Source: Rehaibacterium terrae
GTDB lineage: Bacteria > Pseudomonadota > Gammaproteobacteria > Xanthomonadales > Xanthomonadaceae
DNA length: 64,000 nt
Assembly (NCBI RefSeq): GCF_014202935.1
Contig: NZ_JACHHX010000014.1
Location: 18,076-82,075, forward strand
Reading direction: 5' to 3'
Part shown: in pieces, positions 47,505 through 56,666 of the stretch
Layout of the letters: each line of letters starts with the position of its first letter
Position numbering within the stretch: position 1 is the stretch's first letter
The notes under the pieces: model-generated
Databases searched by the model: none
Told to the model about the DNA's origin: nothing
Seen by the model: the letters and a program-made list of their open reading frames with translations, nothing else
Position numbers and translations under genes: made by a program

Positions 47505-47662
47505 AGGGAACCTCTGATCAATTCAGAGGTTGCGCCGGCCATGGATGGCCGGCTTCGACGAATCAAGCACACAAGTGCTTGATTCGTCGAAGCCGCGTCC
47601 GGACATGCGCCGGACACGGCGTGGGCTGGCAAGTCCAGGATGGACGCGTTCAGACCTTCCCT
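47505..47662. mobile_element. 158-bp MITE-like structured element between the two DUF1631-PilZ modules
   Basis: In the 309-bp gap. Ends AGGGAACCTCTGA (47505-47517) and, inverted, AGGGAAGGTCTGA (47662-47650) match in 11 of 13 positions. Inside: hairpin AACCTCTGA/TCAGAGGTT (47509-47531), GCCGGCCAT/ATGGCCGGC (47534-47553), a perfect 20-21-bp stem with ACAA loop (47551-47594), and GTCCGG/CCGGAC (47597-47615). No ORF. The rest of the gap holds only TATGAT at 47685-47690 as a possible -10 for copy 2. Confidence 0.65.
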
Positions 47663-47719
47663 AGGCTGGAACGGCCGGCTCACATATGATGGCGGCGGGG
47701 AGTCCATCGGAGTCGCCGC

Positions 47720-50137
47720 ATGCCTGCATCGGCCGCACCACCGAATCCGTCGCTCGACACACCGCCGCCCACCCTGTCGACGCGCCCGTTCCCCAGGCGC
47801 GTGCGCCGGCTGCTCGAGGGCGTGCTGGAATTCGCCTCCGACGAGATCGAACGCGCGCTCAACATCACGCTCAACGACGTCGAGCAGCAGCTGTTCAAGC
47901 TCGCCGAACAGGCGCGCAGCAACGATGTCCAGCAGCGCTGCTTCGAGGCGCTGCGTGCCGTCAAGCGCGGCCGCGCCGACGTCACGCCGCGCTACATGAT
48001 CGGGCTGGAAGCCGCCCTCGCCGGCATCAAGGATCCGCCCGAACCGGAGAAGAACGCCGCCGTGGGCATCACCCGCTTCGGCGAACTGGCGCTGGTCGAG
48101 GACGTCGAGCTGGACGAGGCCGCCGTGCTCGACGAGATCGCCGGCCGCGCCGAGATCCGCAACAGCCTGCCGCTGTACCTGCTGTGCCAGCGTTTCGGCG
48201 TGCTGGCCGGCCGCCCGGCCTTCGAAGCCGAGCGCCTGCCGGTCGGCCCGCATGCGCTGTGCCGCATCCTGCAGCAGGCCATCGCCTGCCTGGAGCTCAA
48301 CAGCGAACACCGCATGCTGGTGTTCCGCCAGTTCGACCGCCAGCTGATGCCGGTCTACGGCGCCTTCGTCGAGGCGCTCAATACCTTCCTGATCCGCGAG
48401 GGCGTGCTGCCCCGGCTGACCTATGTGCCCGTGCGTCCGCGACCGCCGCGGGCCGAGCCGGTCGTGGCGAACGAAGCGGAAACCGCCGCGCCGCGCTTGC
48501 CCCGAAGTGGCGCGCCCGATGCCGACCGAACGCCGGCCATGCGGCGGCGCGCCGACAGCGGCCTGCGTCCGCACACCGCCTGGCCGGGCGAAACCACCTG
48601 GTCGCCGCCGTCCGCTCCCGCTCCTGATTCTGATTCCGATTCCGGCGAGGCGAACGAGATGTTCGCCATCCTGCGCCAGCTGCTGGCCGGTCGCCGCCAG
48701 CTGGCCGGCAAGTTCGGCCAGCCCGGTGGCACGCCCGCACGCAGCGGTCCGGCCTTCGTCGCCAGCCAGGAGGACGTCGAGTCGGTGCTCGGCCTGCTGC
48801 AGCAGAAACCGGCCTCGGCGGTGCTGGTCGACGGCAAGCCGGCACCGCGCTCGGTCCACCATGTGAAGCAGGACCTGCTGGCGCAGCTGCGGCAATGGGC
48901 GCCGGAAGGCGCCGCGCCGACGTTGGCCGACGAGGATGCCGACACCATCGACCTGGTCGGCATGCTGTTCGACCACATCATGAAGGACGTCCGCCCCAAC
49001 AGCCCGGCGGCGGTCCTGCTGGCCAAGCTGCAGGTGCCGCTGCTGCGCGTGGCGCTGCGCGACAAGGGCTTCTTCACCCGCCAGCGGCACCCGGCGCGGC
49101 AGATGCTCAACGCCATCGCCGAATCCGGCGCCTACTGGGTCGGCGAGGACGAAGCCGAGCGCGGCACGGTCGAGAAGATGCGCATGCTGGTCGATCGCGT
49201 CGTCACCGAGTTCAACGGCGACCCGACCCTGTTCGAGGCCCTGCTGCAGGACCTCAGCGGCCACCTGCAGACCTCGGTGCACAAGGCCGAGATCGCCGAG
49301 CGGCGGCACGTCGAAGCCGCGCGCGGCAAGGAGCGGCTGGCGCTGGCGCGGATGCGCGCCAGCGAAGCCATCGGCGCACGGGTCAAGGGCAAGAAACTGC
49401 CTCGCTTCGTCCACACCCTGCTCACCCAGGCCTGGGCCGACGTGCTGGCGCTGACCGCGCTGCGCCAGGGCGAGGACTCCGAGCTGTTCGCCCGCCAGCT
49501 CGCCATCGCCGACCGCCTGGTGCGCGCCACCAGCGCCCCGGCCGGCAGCGAGGATGCCCTCAGCGCCGACGAAGCCGCGCAGATGCGCCAGGAGATCGAA
49601 CAGGCGCTCACCCAGGTCGGCTATCACGGCGAGGACGCCGCCGCGATCGCGGCGCGCATGGTCAGCGGCTCCGACGAGGGTGGCGACAGGGGGGGCGGGG
49701 AGGATGCCGCATCGCGCACCGAACTGGCGCTGCGCATGAAGGCGCGCACCCGCCTCGGCGAGGAGCTGGAGGCGCAGAAGCGCAAGGCCAAGACGACGCC
49801 GCTCGACGAGGAGGGAAAGGCCTGCCTGGAGCAGATCAAGCACCTTCCGTTCGGCACCTGGTTCGAGTTCATGTCCAACCAGCAGGGCGATCGCGTGCGG
49901 CGCCGCCTGTCCTGGTACAGCACGATCACCGGACACGCCCTGTTCGTGAACCATCGCGGCCAGCGCGTCGGCGAGTACACGCTGGAATGGCTGGCCCAGG
50001 CGATGGCCGCACAGCAGGTGCGGATCGTGCCGGCCGAGAAGGGCACCATCATCGACCGCGCCTGGAGCGCCATCCTCGGCGCGCTCAGGAGCTTCTCCGG
50101 CAATGCCGGTGACGAACGCGGAGGGTCGCAGTCATGA
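47720..50137 (+). CDS. DUF1631 family protein, copy 2
   Basis: An 805-residue paralogue of copy 1, collinear throughout: FPRRVRRLLEGVLEFA, CFEALRAVKRGRADVTPRYM, ADEDADTIDLVGMLFDHIM with RHPARQMLNAIAESG, ADVLALTALRQG, then LPFGTWFEFMSN and RLSWYSTITGHALFVNHRG. It is longer mainly by a low-complexity linker (about 245-310; Pro/Arg/Ala, then SDSDSGEANE) between the N-terminal and central parts and by a Gly/Asp/Arg-rich insert near 655-665. The difference suggests an old duplication. GGAG upstream of ATG 47720. ATGA overlap with the second PilZ gene. Confidence 0.9.
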   Translation: MPASAAPPNPSLDTPPPTLSTRPFPRRVRRLLEGVLEFASDEIERALNITLNDVEQQLFKLAEQARSNDVQQRCFEALRAVKRGRADVTPRYMIGLEAALAGIKDPPEPEKNAAVGITRFGELALVEDVELDEAAVLDEIAGRAEIRNSLPLYLLCQRFGVLAGRPAFEAERLPVGPHALCRILQQAIACLELNSEHRMLVFRQFDRQLMPVYGAFVEALNTFLIREGVLPRLTYVPVRPRPPRAEPVVANEAETAAPRLPRSGAPDADRTPAMRRRADSGLRPHTAWPGETTWSPPSAPAPDSDSDSGEANEMFAILRQLLAGRRQLAGKFGQPGGTPARSGPAFVASQEDVESVLGLLQQKPASAVLVDGKPAPRSVHHVKQDLLAQLRQWAPEGAAPTLADEDADTIDLVGMLFDHIMKDVRPNSPAAVLLAKLQVPLLRVALRDKGFFTRQRHPARQMLNAIAESGAYWVGEDEAERGTVEKMRMLVDRVVTEFNGDPTLFEALLQDLSGHLQTSVHKAEIAERRHVEAARGKERLALARMRASEAIGARVKGKKLPRFVHTLLTQAWADVLALTALRQGEDSELFARQLAIADRLVRATSAPAGSEDALSADEAAQMRQEIEQALTQVGYHGEDAAAIAARMVSGSDEGGDRGGGEDAASRTELALRMKARTRLGEELEAQKRKAKTTPLDEEGKACLEQIKHLPFGTWFEFMSNQQGDRVRRRLSWYSTITGHALFVNHRGQRVGEYTLEWLAQAMAAQQVRIVPAEKGTIIDRAWSAILGALRSFSGNAGDERGGSQS

Positions 50138-50484
50138 CGTCCGAACTCCGCCGCGCGAAACGCCGCGCACTGGGGCAGCCGGTCACCGTCCTCGACACGA
50201 TGACCGAGGCCGTCGCCGGCCGGCTGGCCAACCTGTCGTCCACCGGCATGCTGCTGATCACCCATCTGCCGCTGATGGACGACGCGCTGTTCCAGTTCCG
50301 CTTCAGCCTGACCGAGCCTGACGGCCACGAGCGGACGATCGAGCTCGGCGCCCACCAGCTCTGGTCCGACAGCGGGCCGGTGCCGGGCCAGTTCTGGGCC
50401 GGCTTCCGCTTCATCGACCTGGACCCGGAGGACGCCGCCTTCCTGCAGGCCTGGGTGGAGGAGCCGGGCGCCCGTTACGCCTGA
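50134..50484 (+). CDS. Single-domain PilZ protein, copy 2
   Basis: 116 residues, same length as copy 1. R6-R7-A-K-R10 provides RxxxR, and NLSSTG the second c-di-GMP motif. Barrel strands ALFQFRFSLTEPDG, IELGAHQLWSDSG and WAGFRFIDLDP follow. Both binding motifs are intact in both copies, so both should bind c-di-GMP. It ends 25 bp before the stop of the convergent GGDEF-EAL gene. Confidence 0.92.
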   Translation: MTSELRRAKRRALGQPVTVLDTMTEAVAGRLANLSSTGMLLITHLPLMDDALFQFRFSLTEPDGHERTIELGAHQLWSDSGPVPGQFWAGFRFIDLDPEDAAFLQAWVEEPGARYA

Positions 50485-50509
50485 GCGCGGCGGCCACGGC
50501 GACCGGCGC

Positions 50510-53182
50510 TCACGGCGCCGGCGCCACGTGTTCGTGCCTGGCGTGCATCACCACCGGCTGCGGCTGGTGGATGGCGAAGCCCTGCACGAAGTCCACGCCC
50601 AGACCGCGCAGCAGTTCGCGGCCGCGCTCGTTGACCACCCACTCGGCGATCACCTCCAGCCCCACCTGGTGGCCGATGTCGGTCACCGCGCGCACGATCG
50701 AGTAATTGACCGCGTCGGTCTCGATGTTGCGGATGAAGCTGCCGTCGATTTTCAGGATGTCCACCGGCAGTTCCTTGAGGTAGCCGAACGAGGCCATGCC
50801 GGCACCGAAATCGTCCAGGGCGAAGCGGCAGCCGACCGCACGCAGGCGCTGCATGAAGCGCACCACCCGGCTCATGTTGCCGACCGCGGCGGTCTCGGTG
50901 ATCTCGAAGCACAGCTTGTGCGCCGGTACGCCGTGCCGCTCCAGCGCGGCCAGCACGTCGTCGGCGAACTGCTCCTCCTCGACGGTGTTCACCGACAGGT
51001 TGATCGCGCACTGCGCCAGTCCCTCGCCGGCCGGGTGCAGACGGGTGAAGTTGGCCAGCGCGGTTTCCACCACCCAGCGGTCGATCTGCGGCATCACGCC
51101 GAAACGCTCGGCGGCCGGGATGAAGGCGCCGGGCGGCACCCGCTGACCTTCCTCGTCGCGCAACCGCACCAGCAGCTCGATGTGCGGCCCCGGATCCCGC
51201 AGACGCGAAGGCTTCAGCGGCTCGATCTCCTGGTAGTCGAGCTCGAAACGCCCCTCGGCCAGCGCGCGGCGCAGGCGGTTGACCCATTCCATCTCGGTGC
51301 GCCGGCGCGCGGTCTCCAGATCGTTCTCGGAGAACAGGTGGGCACGGTTGCGGCCGCGCTCCTTGGCCATGTAACAGGCGGTATCGGCCAGCGACAACAG
51401 CTCGCGCCGGCTCATGCCGTAGCGGTCGATCATCACGATGCCGATGCTGGCGGTCAGCGAGAAGCGCTTCTGCTCCCAGGTGAAGACGAAGTCGTCGACG
51501 GCGTTGCGCACCCGGTCGGCGGCCGCCATCGCCTGCTCGGAATCGACGTCGGTCAGCAGGATGCCGAACTCGTCGCCGCCGAGCCGGGCGATGATGTCCT
51601 GCGGCCGCAGCCCGTGATGCAGCACCAGCGCCAGCTGCGCCAGCAGCTGATCGCCGGCGTAGTGGCCGCAGGTGTCGTTGATCAGCTTGAACTGGTCCAG
51701 ATCGACGTAGAGCAGCGCCGCGCTCGGGCCGCCGGCGTCGACCGCGGCGATCGCCTCTTCCAGCCGGCGCTCGAATTCGCGCCGGTTGTAGAGGTCGGTG
51801 AGGGCGTCGTGGCTGGCCTGATAGCTCAGCCGGTCGTTGAGCTCGCGCAATTCGGTGATGTCGTTGGCGACCACCAGCAGGTGCGGCTGTCCGCCCAGCT
51901 CGATCACCGACACCGAAACGGTGGCCCAGAACGGCCTGCCGTCCGCGCCGCGCAGCTGCAGCGGCTGACTGTCCACTGGCCGACCGCTCTCGGCCGCCTG
52001 CCGCAACAGGTGCTCCAGCGCCTCGCGGTTGCCGAACATCGCGCCGGACGATGCCTGCCCGTCCTCGGGCGCAACGGCAAACCGCTCCCGGGCAGCCTGG
52101 TTGGCATAGACCAGCGCCAGATCCTCGGCGCGCACCAGCGCCACCAGCGCCGGCAGCAGCTCGTTCAACGCGCGGAAACGCGCCTCCGAATCGCGAAACT
52201 GGGCCGAGAAGCGGGTGGCCAGGTGCAGGGCGCGGGCACGGGTACCGATCAGCGACCAGACCAGCGCCGCCAGCAGCACGCTGGCCAGCGCGCCAGCCGC
52301 GAAGGTCGCCCACGGCGTCCATGGCGCCACCGGCAGCGCGTCGGGACGCGGCGTGAGCCGCAGCTCCCAGGTCCGCCCGCCGAACGCCAGGCGGTGGCGG
52401 ATCGCCTCACCGGCCATGTCCTCCGGCTGGGCGGTGTCGTACAGCACGTCCGCGTCACCGTCGCTGATATCGCTGATGTGGATGCCGAAATACCGCCTGG
52501 CCTCCATGGGCAGGGCAGTCTCGATCAGCTTGCCGACCCGGAACGACACCGCCACCGAGCCGACCATGCGCGCCCGACGCTCCGCGACATCCGCCGGAAT
52601 CGGACCGGGCGCGAAGACCGGCAGGCGGATCACCACACCATCGGCCCTCCCCGACTGGTCGCGCAGCTGCACCAGCTGGAAGCGTGCCGACATGGCCGGC
52701 TCGTCGTGGTCGCGCGAACGCCACACCGCCTCCAGGTTCGACGGCTGCTGGCCGACATCCAGCCCCAGCAGCGACTCGTTGCCGGTCCGCGGCGCGGCCA
52801 TGGTGGTCACGAAGCGTTCGTTGCCTGCCTCGTCGACCCGGCGTTCGGCATAGGCCAGCGCGACCAGGCTGGGGAACAGCCGCTGCGGGCCGATGTTGTC
52901 GTAGGCCCGTTCGAACTCGTCGGCGGTGACCTCCTCGGAGGCCAGGAAGATGGTCTGCACCGAGCGCACCAGCAGGGCGCAATTGGCCAGCTGCTGCGCC
53001 AGCGCATCGAAGCCGCGCTGGGCGAGCTGGGCCAGCTCCGCCCGCTGCGCCTCGCGGATGGCGCCGTGGTGCCACCGGGCCAGCGCGGCCGAAAGGCCCA
53101 GGCCAATCAGCAGCAGCACGGCGCTCCAGAGACAGGCCGCGCGCTGGTAGCCCGGCATGTTGGGACGCGAGCGCCCGGCCAT
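50510..53182 (-). CDS. Membrane CHASE-PAS-GGDEF-EAL c-di-GMP enzyme
   Basis: 890 residues. Transmembrane helix (about 14-34), a periplasmic CHASE-type sensor (about 45-290, containing FERAYDNIGPQRLFPSLVALAYAERR), second helix (about 294-315), PAS (about 335-450), GGDEF with intact G535-G-D-E-F and preceding RLGGDEFGILL, and EAL domain. The EAL motif reads ELL (E669-L-L-V-R673), still fitting ExLxR; DDFGAG, EITE and the catalytic lysine segment ILKIDGSFI are conserved, so phosphodiesterase activity is plausible. It could make and degrade c-di-GMP. Convergent with the second DUF1631-PilZ pair, divergent from pepQ. Confidence 0.92.
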   Translation of the reverse strand: MAGRSRPNMPGYQRAACLWSAVLLLIGLGLSAALARWHHGAIREAQRAELAQLAQRGFDALAQQLANCALLVRSVQTIFLASEEVTADEFERAYDNIGPQRLFPSLVALAYAERRVDEAGNERFVTTMAAPRTGNESLLGLDVGQQPSNLEAVWRSRDHDEPAMSARFQLVQLRDQSGRADGVVIRLPVFAPGPIPADVAERRARMVGSVAVSFRVGKLIETALPMEARRYFGIHISDISDGDADVLYDTAQPEDMAGEAIRHRLAFGGRTWELRLTPRPDALPVAPWTPWATFAAGALASVLLAALVWSLIGTRARALHLATRFSAQFRDSEARFRALNELLPALVALVRAEDLALVYANQAARERFAVAPEDGQASSGAMFGNREALEHLLRQAAESGRPVDSQPLQLRGADGRPFWATVSVSVIELGGQPHLLVVANDITELRELNDRLSYQASHDALTDLYNRREFERRLEEAIAAVDAGGPSAALLYVDLDQFKLINDTCGHYAGDQLLAQLALVLHHGLRPQDIIARLGGDEFGILLTDVDSEQAMAAADRVRNAVDDFVFTWEQKRFSLTASIGIVMIDRYGMSRRELLSLADTACYMAKERGRNRAHLFSENDLETARRRTEMEWVNRLRRALAEGRFELDYQEIEPLKPSRLRDPGPHIELLVRLRDEEGQRVPPGAFIPAAERFGVMPQIDRWVVETALANFTRLHPAGEGLAQCAINLSVNTVEEEQFADDVLAALERHGVPAHKLCFEITETAAVGNMSRVVRFMQRLRAVGCRFALDDFGAGMASFGYLKELPVDILKIDGSFIRNIETDAVNYSIVRAVTDIGHQVGLEVIAEWVVNERGRELLRGLGVDFVQGFAIHQPQPVVMHARHEHVAPAP

Positions 53183-53259
53183 CCTTCCTCCGTTCCGTTC
53201 CCATGCGGCTCGGCGGCGATTCCGGCAGAATCCCGGCTTCGCTCCCCGGACCCGTCGCG

Positions 53260-54576
53260 ATGAACGCCGTCTCCCCTGCCGACCTCTACCGCAGCCACCT
53301 GGACACGCTCAAGGCGCGCGCGGATCACGCCCTGGCCGCATCCGGCCACGACCATCTGCTGATCGCGTCCGGAGTGGAAAAGTACACCTTTCTCGACGAC
53401 CGCAGCTACCCGTTCCGGCCCAATCCCCACTTCAAGCACTGGCTGCCGCTGACCCAGCACCCGCACAGCTGGCTGGCCTACACCCCGGGCCGCCGGCCCC
53501 TGCTGGTCTACCACCAGCCCGATGATTTCTGGCATGTGCCGCCCTCGCCCCCACATGGCGACTGGGTGGCCCATTTCGACATCCGCGTGATCGGCTCTCC
53601 GGAAGAGGCCGTCCGCCATCTGCCGGCGGGCCATGCCGCGATCATCGGCGAGGCCGACGCGGCCCTGCCGGGTTTCGTACCCAACAATCCGCCGGCCGTG
53701 CTCGACCACCTGCACTTCCATCGCGCCTGCAAGACGCCCTACGAGCTCGCCCTGATGCGCCAGGCACAGACGCGCGCGGTGGCCGGCCATCTGGCCGCGC
53801 GCGACGCCTTCCTGGCCGGCGCCTCCGAGCGCGACATCCACCGCGCCTACCTGGCCGCCACCGGACACACCGACCTCGATCTGCCCTACAACAACATCGT
53901 CGGCCTGAACGAGCACGGCGCGGTGCTGCATTACCAATACCAGGACGCCGTCGCGCCGGCCGAGCACCGCTCGCTGCTGATCGACGCCGGCGCCGAAGTC
54001 GACGGCTACGCCGCCGACATCACCCGCACCTGGTGCCGCGGCGATGCCGACTTCCAGGCGCTGATCGACGCCGTCGACGCCGTGCAGCGCGGCCTGTGCG
54101 ACAGCGTGCGCGCCGGCGTCGATTACCGTGCACTGCATCTGCAGGCACACCAGGCCCTGGCCGGCGTGCTGCGCGATCAGGGCATCGTCGCCATGACGCC
54201 GGAGGCCCAGCTCGCCAGCGGCGTGTCCTCGGTGTTCTTCCCGCACGGCCTCGGCCATCTGATCGGCCTGCAGGTCCACGATGTCGGTGGCTTTCTCGCC
54301 GACGAGTCCGGCGCCACCCTGCCCAAGCCCGACGGCCATCCGTTCCTGCGCCTGACCCGTCCGCTGCTGCCGGGCATGGTGGTCACGATCGAGCCGGGCA
54401 TCTACTTCATCGACAGCCTGCTGGCGCAACTGCGCGCACGCCCGGAAGGCAAGGCCGTCGACTGGGACAGGGTCGCGCACCTGGCCCGCTTCGGCGGCGT
54501 GCGCATCGAGGACGAGGTGCTGTGCACCGACGGCGCGCCGCAGAACCTCAGTCGCGAGGCGTTCGCGGCCGTGTAG
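53260..54576 (+). CDS. pepQ: Xaa-Pro dipeptidase
   Basis: A 438-residue metallo-dipeptidase cleaving Xaa-Pro, in the size class of E. coli PepQ (443). Metal ligands are seen in LLIDAGAEVDGYAADITRTW (two Asp), HGLGHLIGLQVHDVGG (His), MVVTIEPGIYFID (Glu) and VRIEDEVL (Glu). The PepQ-type N-domain FRPNPHFKHWLPL is present. ATG 53260 (MNAVSPADLYRSHL) chosen; upstream in-frame codons lie over the start of the divergent GGDEF-EAL gene. Its paralogue pepP is the next gene, convergent. Confidence 0.94.
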   Translation: MNAVSPADLYRSHLDTLKARADHALAASGHDHLLIASGVEKYTFLDDRSYPFRPNPHFKHWLPLTQHPHSWLAYTPGRRPLLVYHQPDDFWHVPPSPPHGDWVAHFDIRVIGSPEEAVRHLPAGHAAIIGEADAALPGFVPNNPPAVLDHLHFHRACKTPYELALMRQAQTRAVAGHLAARDAFLAGASERDIHRAYLAATGHTDLDLPYNNIVGLNEHGAVLHYQYQDAVAPAEHRSLLIDAGAEVDGYAADITRTWCRGDADFQALIDAVDAVQRGLCDSVRAGVDYRALHLQAHQALAGVLRDQGIVAMTPEAQLASGVSSVFFPHGLGHLIGLQVHDVGGFLADESGATLPKPDGHPFLRLTRPLLPGMVVTIEPGIYFIDSLLAQLRARPEGKAVDWDRVAHLARFGGVRIEDEVLCTDGAPQNLSREAFAAV

Positions 54577-54609
54577 CCCGGATGCCGGGCCCGGGCGCTT
54601 GTGCGCCCG
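54576..54609 (+). terminator. Double hairpin between convergent pepQ and pepP
   Basis: GCCCGG-ATG-CCGGGC (54576-54590) directly followed by CGGGCGC-TTGT-GCGCCCG (54592-54609). No U-tract. It lies right after the pepQ stop in the 88-bp gap. Confidence 0.45.
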
Positions 54610-54664
54610 CGACCCCTGCGATTGCTGCGACGTCCCGGCCGCACACGCCATTGCCGTCGGCGCC

Positions 54665-55975
54665 TCAGCGCGCGGCCAGCAGCGCCTCGATCGCGTCGAT
54701 GTCCTTCGGCGCTGCGGCAGTCAGCACCTCGTGGCCGTCGGCGGTGATCACCACGTCGTCCTCGATGCGCACGCCGATGCCCTGCCACTTGGCCGGCACG
54801 CCTTTGCTGCCGGGCGCGATGTAGACCCCGGGCTCGACCGTGTAGACCATGCCCGGCTCCAGCTCGCGGTACTCGCCATCGACGCGATACTCGCCGACGT
54901 CGTGCACGTCCAGGCCGAGCCAATGGCCGGTCTTGTGCATGTAGAAGCGCTTGTAGGCGCCCGACTTCAGGACCTGCCGAAGACTGCCCTTGAGCAGACC
55001 GAGCGAGAGCAGGCCTTCGGCGATGACCTCCACCGCGGCCTGATGTGGTGCGTCCCAGGACTTCCCGGGCAGCGACTGCGCCAGCGCGGCGCGCTGGGCG
55101 TCGAGCACGATCCGGCAGATCGCCCGCTGCTCCTTCGAATAGCGGCCCGAGACCGGAAAGGTGCGGGTGATGTCGGCGGCGTAGCCGTCGACTTCGGCGC
55201 CGGCATCGATCAGCAACAGGTCGCCCTCACGCATCGGCGCATCGTTGGCGACGTAGTGCAGCACGCAGGCATTGGCGCCGGCGCCGACGATCGGCTCGTA
55301 GGCCGGTACCGCACCGTGCCGGCGGAACACGTACTGCAATGCCGCCTCGACCTCGTACTCGCGCATGCCGGGGCGGGCCGCGCGCATCGCCGCCAGATGC
55401 GCCTCGGCGGAAATGTCGGCGGCACGCTTCATCAGCCGCAACTCGTCGCGGCTCTTGAACAGCCGCAGCTCGTGCAGCAGATGGCCGAGTTCGAGGAACT
55501 CGTGCGGCGGCTGCGCGCCCTGGCGGGCCAGATCGCGCACCCGGTTGACCCAGCCGATCAGCTTCAGATCGAACTCGACGTCACGGCCGAAGTGGTAATA
55601 GACCCGCGAGCGCCCCTCCAGCAAACCGGGCAGGATGTCGTCCAGGTCGGTGATCGGATAGGCGTCGTCGAAGCCATGGCGCTCGACCGCGCCTTCCGGA
55701 CCGGCGCGCGGGCCGTCCCAGGCCTCGCGCCCGGGATCGCGCTCGCGGCAGAACAGCAGCGCCTCGCCATGCCTGCGCCCGGGGACCAGCACCAGCACCG
55801 CCTCGGGCTCGGGAAAACCGCTCAGGTACCAGAAGTCGCTGTCCTGGCGGTACGGGTAATGGGTGTCGTTGCTGCGGATCCGTCGCGGCGCGGCCGGCAG
55901 GATGGCGATGGCGTCCTCGCCGGCCATGCGCATCAGCTGGCGACGACGGCGCGCGTACTCGGCGGGCTTGATCAT
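54665..55975 (-). CDS. pepP: Xaa-Pro aminopeptidase P
   Basis: A 436-residue aminopeptidase removing N-terminal residues before proline. N-domain opens with YARRRRQLM and NDTHYPYRQDSDFWYLSGF; catalytic half has LLLIDAGAEVDGYAADITRTFPVSG, HKTGHWLGLDVHDVG, MVYTVEPGVYI and IRIEDDVV-type ligands (VRIEDDVVI), giving a complete dinuclear centre. Downstream of the UPF0149 gene by 19 bp, the same order as E. coli ygfB-pepP. Confidence 0.95.
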   Translation of the reverse strand: MIKPAEYARRRRQLMRMAGEDAIAILPAAPRRIRSNDTHYPYRQDSDFWYLSGFPEPEAVLVLVPGRRHGEALLFCRERDPGREAWDGPRAGPEGAVERHGFDDAYPITDLDDILPGLLEGRSRVYYHFGRDVEFDLKLIGWVNRVRDLARQGAQPPHEFLELGHLLHELRLFKSRDELRLMKRAADISAEAHLAAMRAARPGMREYEVEAALQYVFRRHGAVPAYEPIVGAGANACVLHYVANDAPMREGDLLLIDAGAEVDGYAADITRTFPVSGRYSKEQRAICRIVLDAQRAALAQSLPGKSWDAPHQAAVEVIAEGLLSLGLLKGSLRQVLKSGAYKRFYMHKTGHWLGLDVHDVGEYRVDGEYRELEPGMVYTVEPGVYIAPGSKGVPAKWQGIGVRIEDDVVITADGHEVLTAAAPKDIDAIEALLAAR

Positions 55976-55994
55976 GACGCCGGGCGCCGGCGCG

Positions 55995-56549
55995 TCAATG
56001 CAGCCGCTGGCGGTGGCGTGGGCCGAGCACGCAGTCGCCGTGCAGCAGCATGGCCGCCACGCGGACGAACTCGGCGATCTCGGCCAGCGCGTCCTCGTCC
56101 GCCTCCGGGTCGTCGTAGCTCAGCTGCGAGGCGGCGATGCGGCCGAGGTCGTCGAGCGCCTCGCCCGCTTCGGCGGACAGCGGCGGATTGGCGCCGCTGG
56201 CAAGACCGAAACCGCCGAGGAAGCCACGACACCAGGCCAGCAGGGCGTCCGCACGCTGGCCGAGCGACGCGTCCTCGTCCGGCAGCAGCAGCTCGAAGCC
56301 GAAGTCGGGATCGTTCAGCTGCTCGGCGCTGATGCGGAACATGCGCTCCAGCGCGCTGTCCTCGCCATGGGCACCGTGCGCGCCCTCGGCGATCGCCAGC
56401 CGATCCAGCCAGCCGCGCGGCTCGGCCTGCCCACCGCCGCACAGATAGCCGCAGAGCGATCCGTGCAGTTCGGAGGCATCCAGACCGAGACCGAGACGGT
56501 CGATCTCGGCGCGGATTTCGCGATGGGACGGGAGAACGGCGTCGCTCAC
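55995..56549 (-). CDS. ygfB: UPF0149 (YgfB/YecA) family protein
   Basis: About 184 residues, acidic and helical, with the family motifs LDASELHGSLCGYLCGGG, LLAWCRGFLGGFGLA and the acidic DDPEADEDALAEIAEFVRVAAMLL. Start set at GTG 56549 because a longer reading from ATG 56579 would start inside TAGAAT (56582-56577 on the minus strand), a good -10 hexamer. If that is not a promoter, ATG 56579 adds ten residues. YgfB homologues repress or tune other genes in Pseudomonas; the role here is unknown. Confidence 0.88.
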   Translation of the reverse strand: MSDAVLPSHREIRAEIDRLGLGLDASELHGSLCGYLCGGGQAEPRGWLDRLAIAEGAHGAHGEDSALERMFRISAEQLNDPDFGFELLLPDEDASLGQRADALLAWCRGFLGGFGLASGANPPLSAEAGEALDDLGRIAASQLSYDDPEADEDALAEIAEFVRVAAMLLHGDCVLGPRHRQRLH

Positions 56550-56601
56550 GGGCGGTATTTCGAAGGTGCGGAACCGCATTCTACCAGCGGCCCCGCCAGG
56601 C

Positions 56602-56631
56602 TTGTGGCCGCTGGGGGGGGGCGCCTACACT
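56602..56631 (+). promoter_or_regulatory. Possible promoter with G9 tract in the spacer
   Basis: TTGTGG (56602-56607), an 18-bp spacer containing nine consecutive G (56613-56621), then TACACT (56626-56631), 36 bp upstream of the sensor GGDEF-EAL start. Each hexamer matches consensus at only about half to two thirds of positions, so the promoter call is tentative; the G run itself is certain from the sequence. Confidence 0.4.
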
Positions 56632-56666
56632 GCGGGCGATTGCCGCAAGCTTCGGAGCATCCAGCG

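Noticed and set aside
46751..49954. 1067-residue open frame on the minus strand
   Set aside because: Antisense to both DUF1631-PilZ modules and crosses the intergenic MITE; no motif, low-complexity, so a shadow of high-GC coding DNA.
55863..56666. N-terminal extension of the propeller-GGDEF-EAL protein
   Set aside because: The open frame upstream of 56667 is antisense to pepP and ygfB; the signal peptide begins just after GTG 56667.
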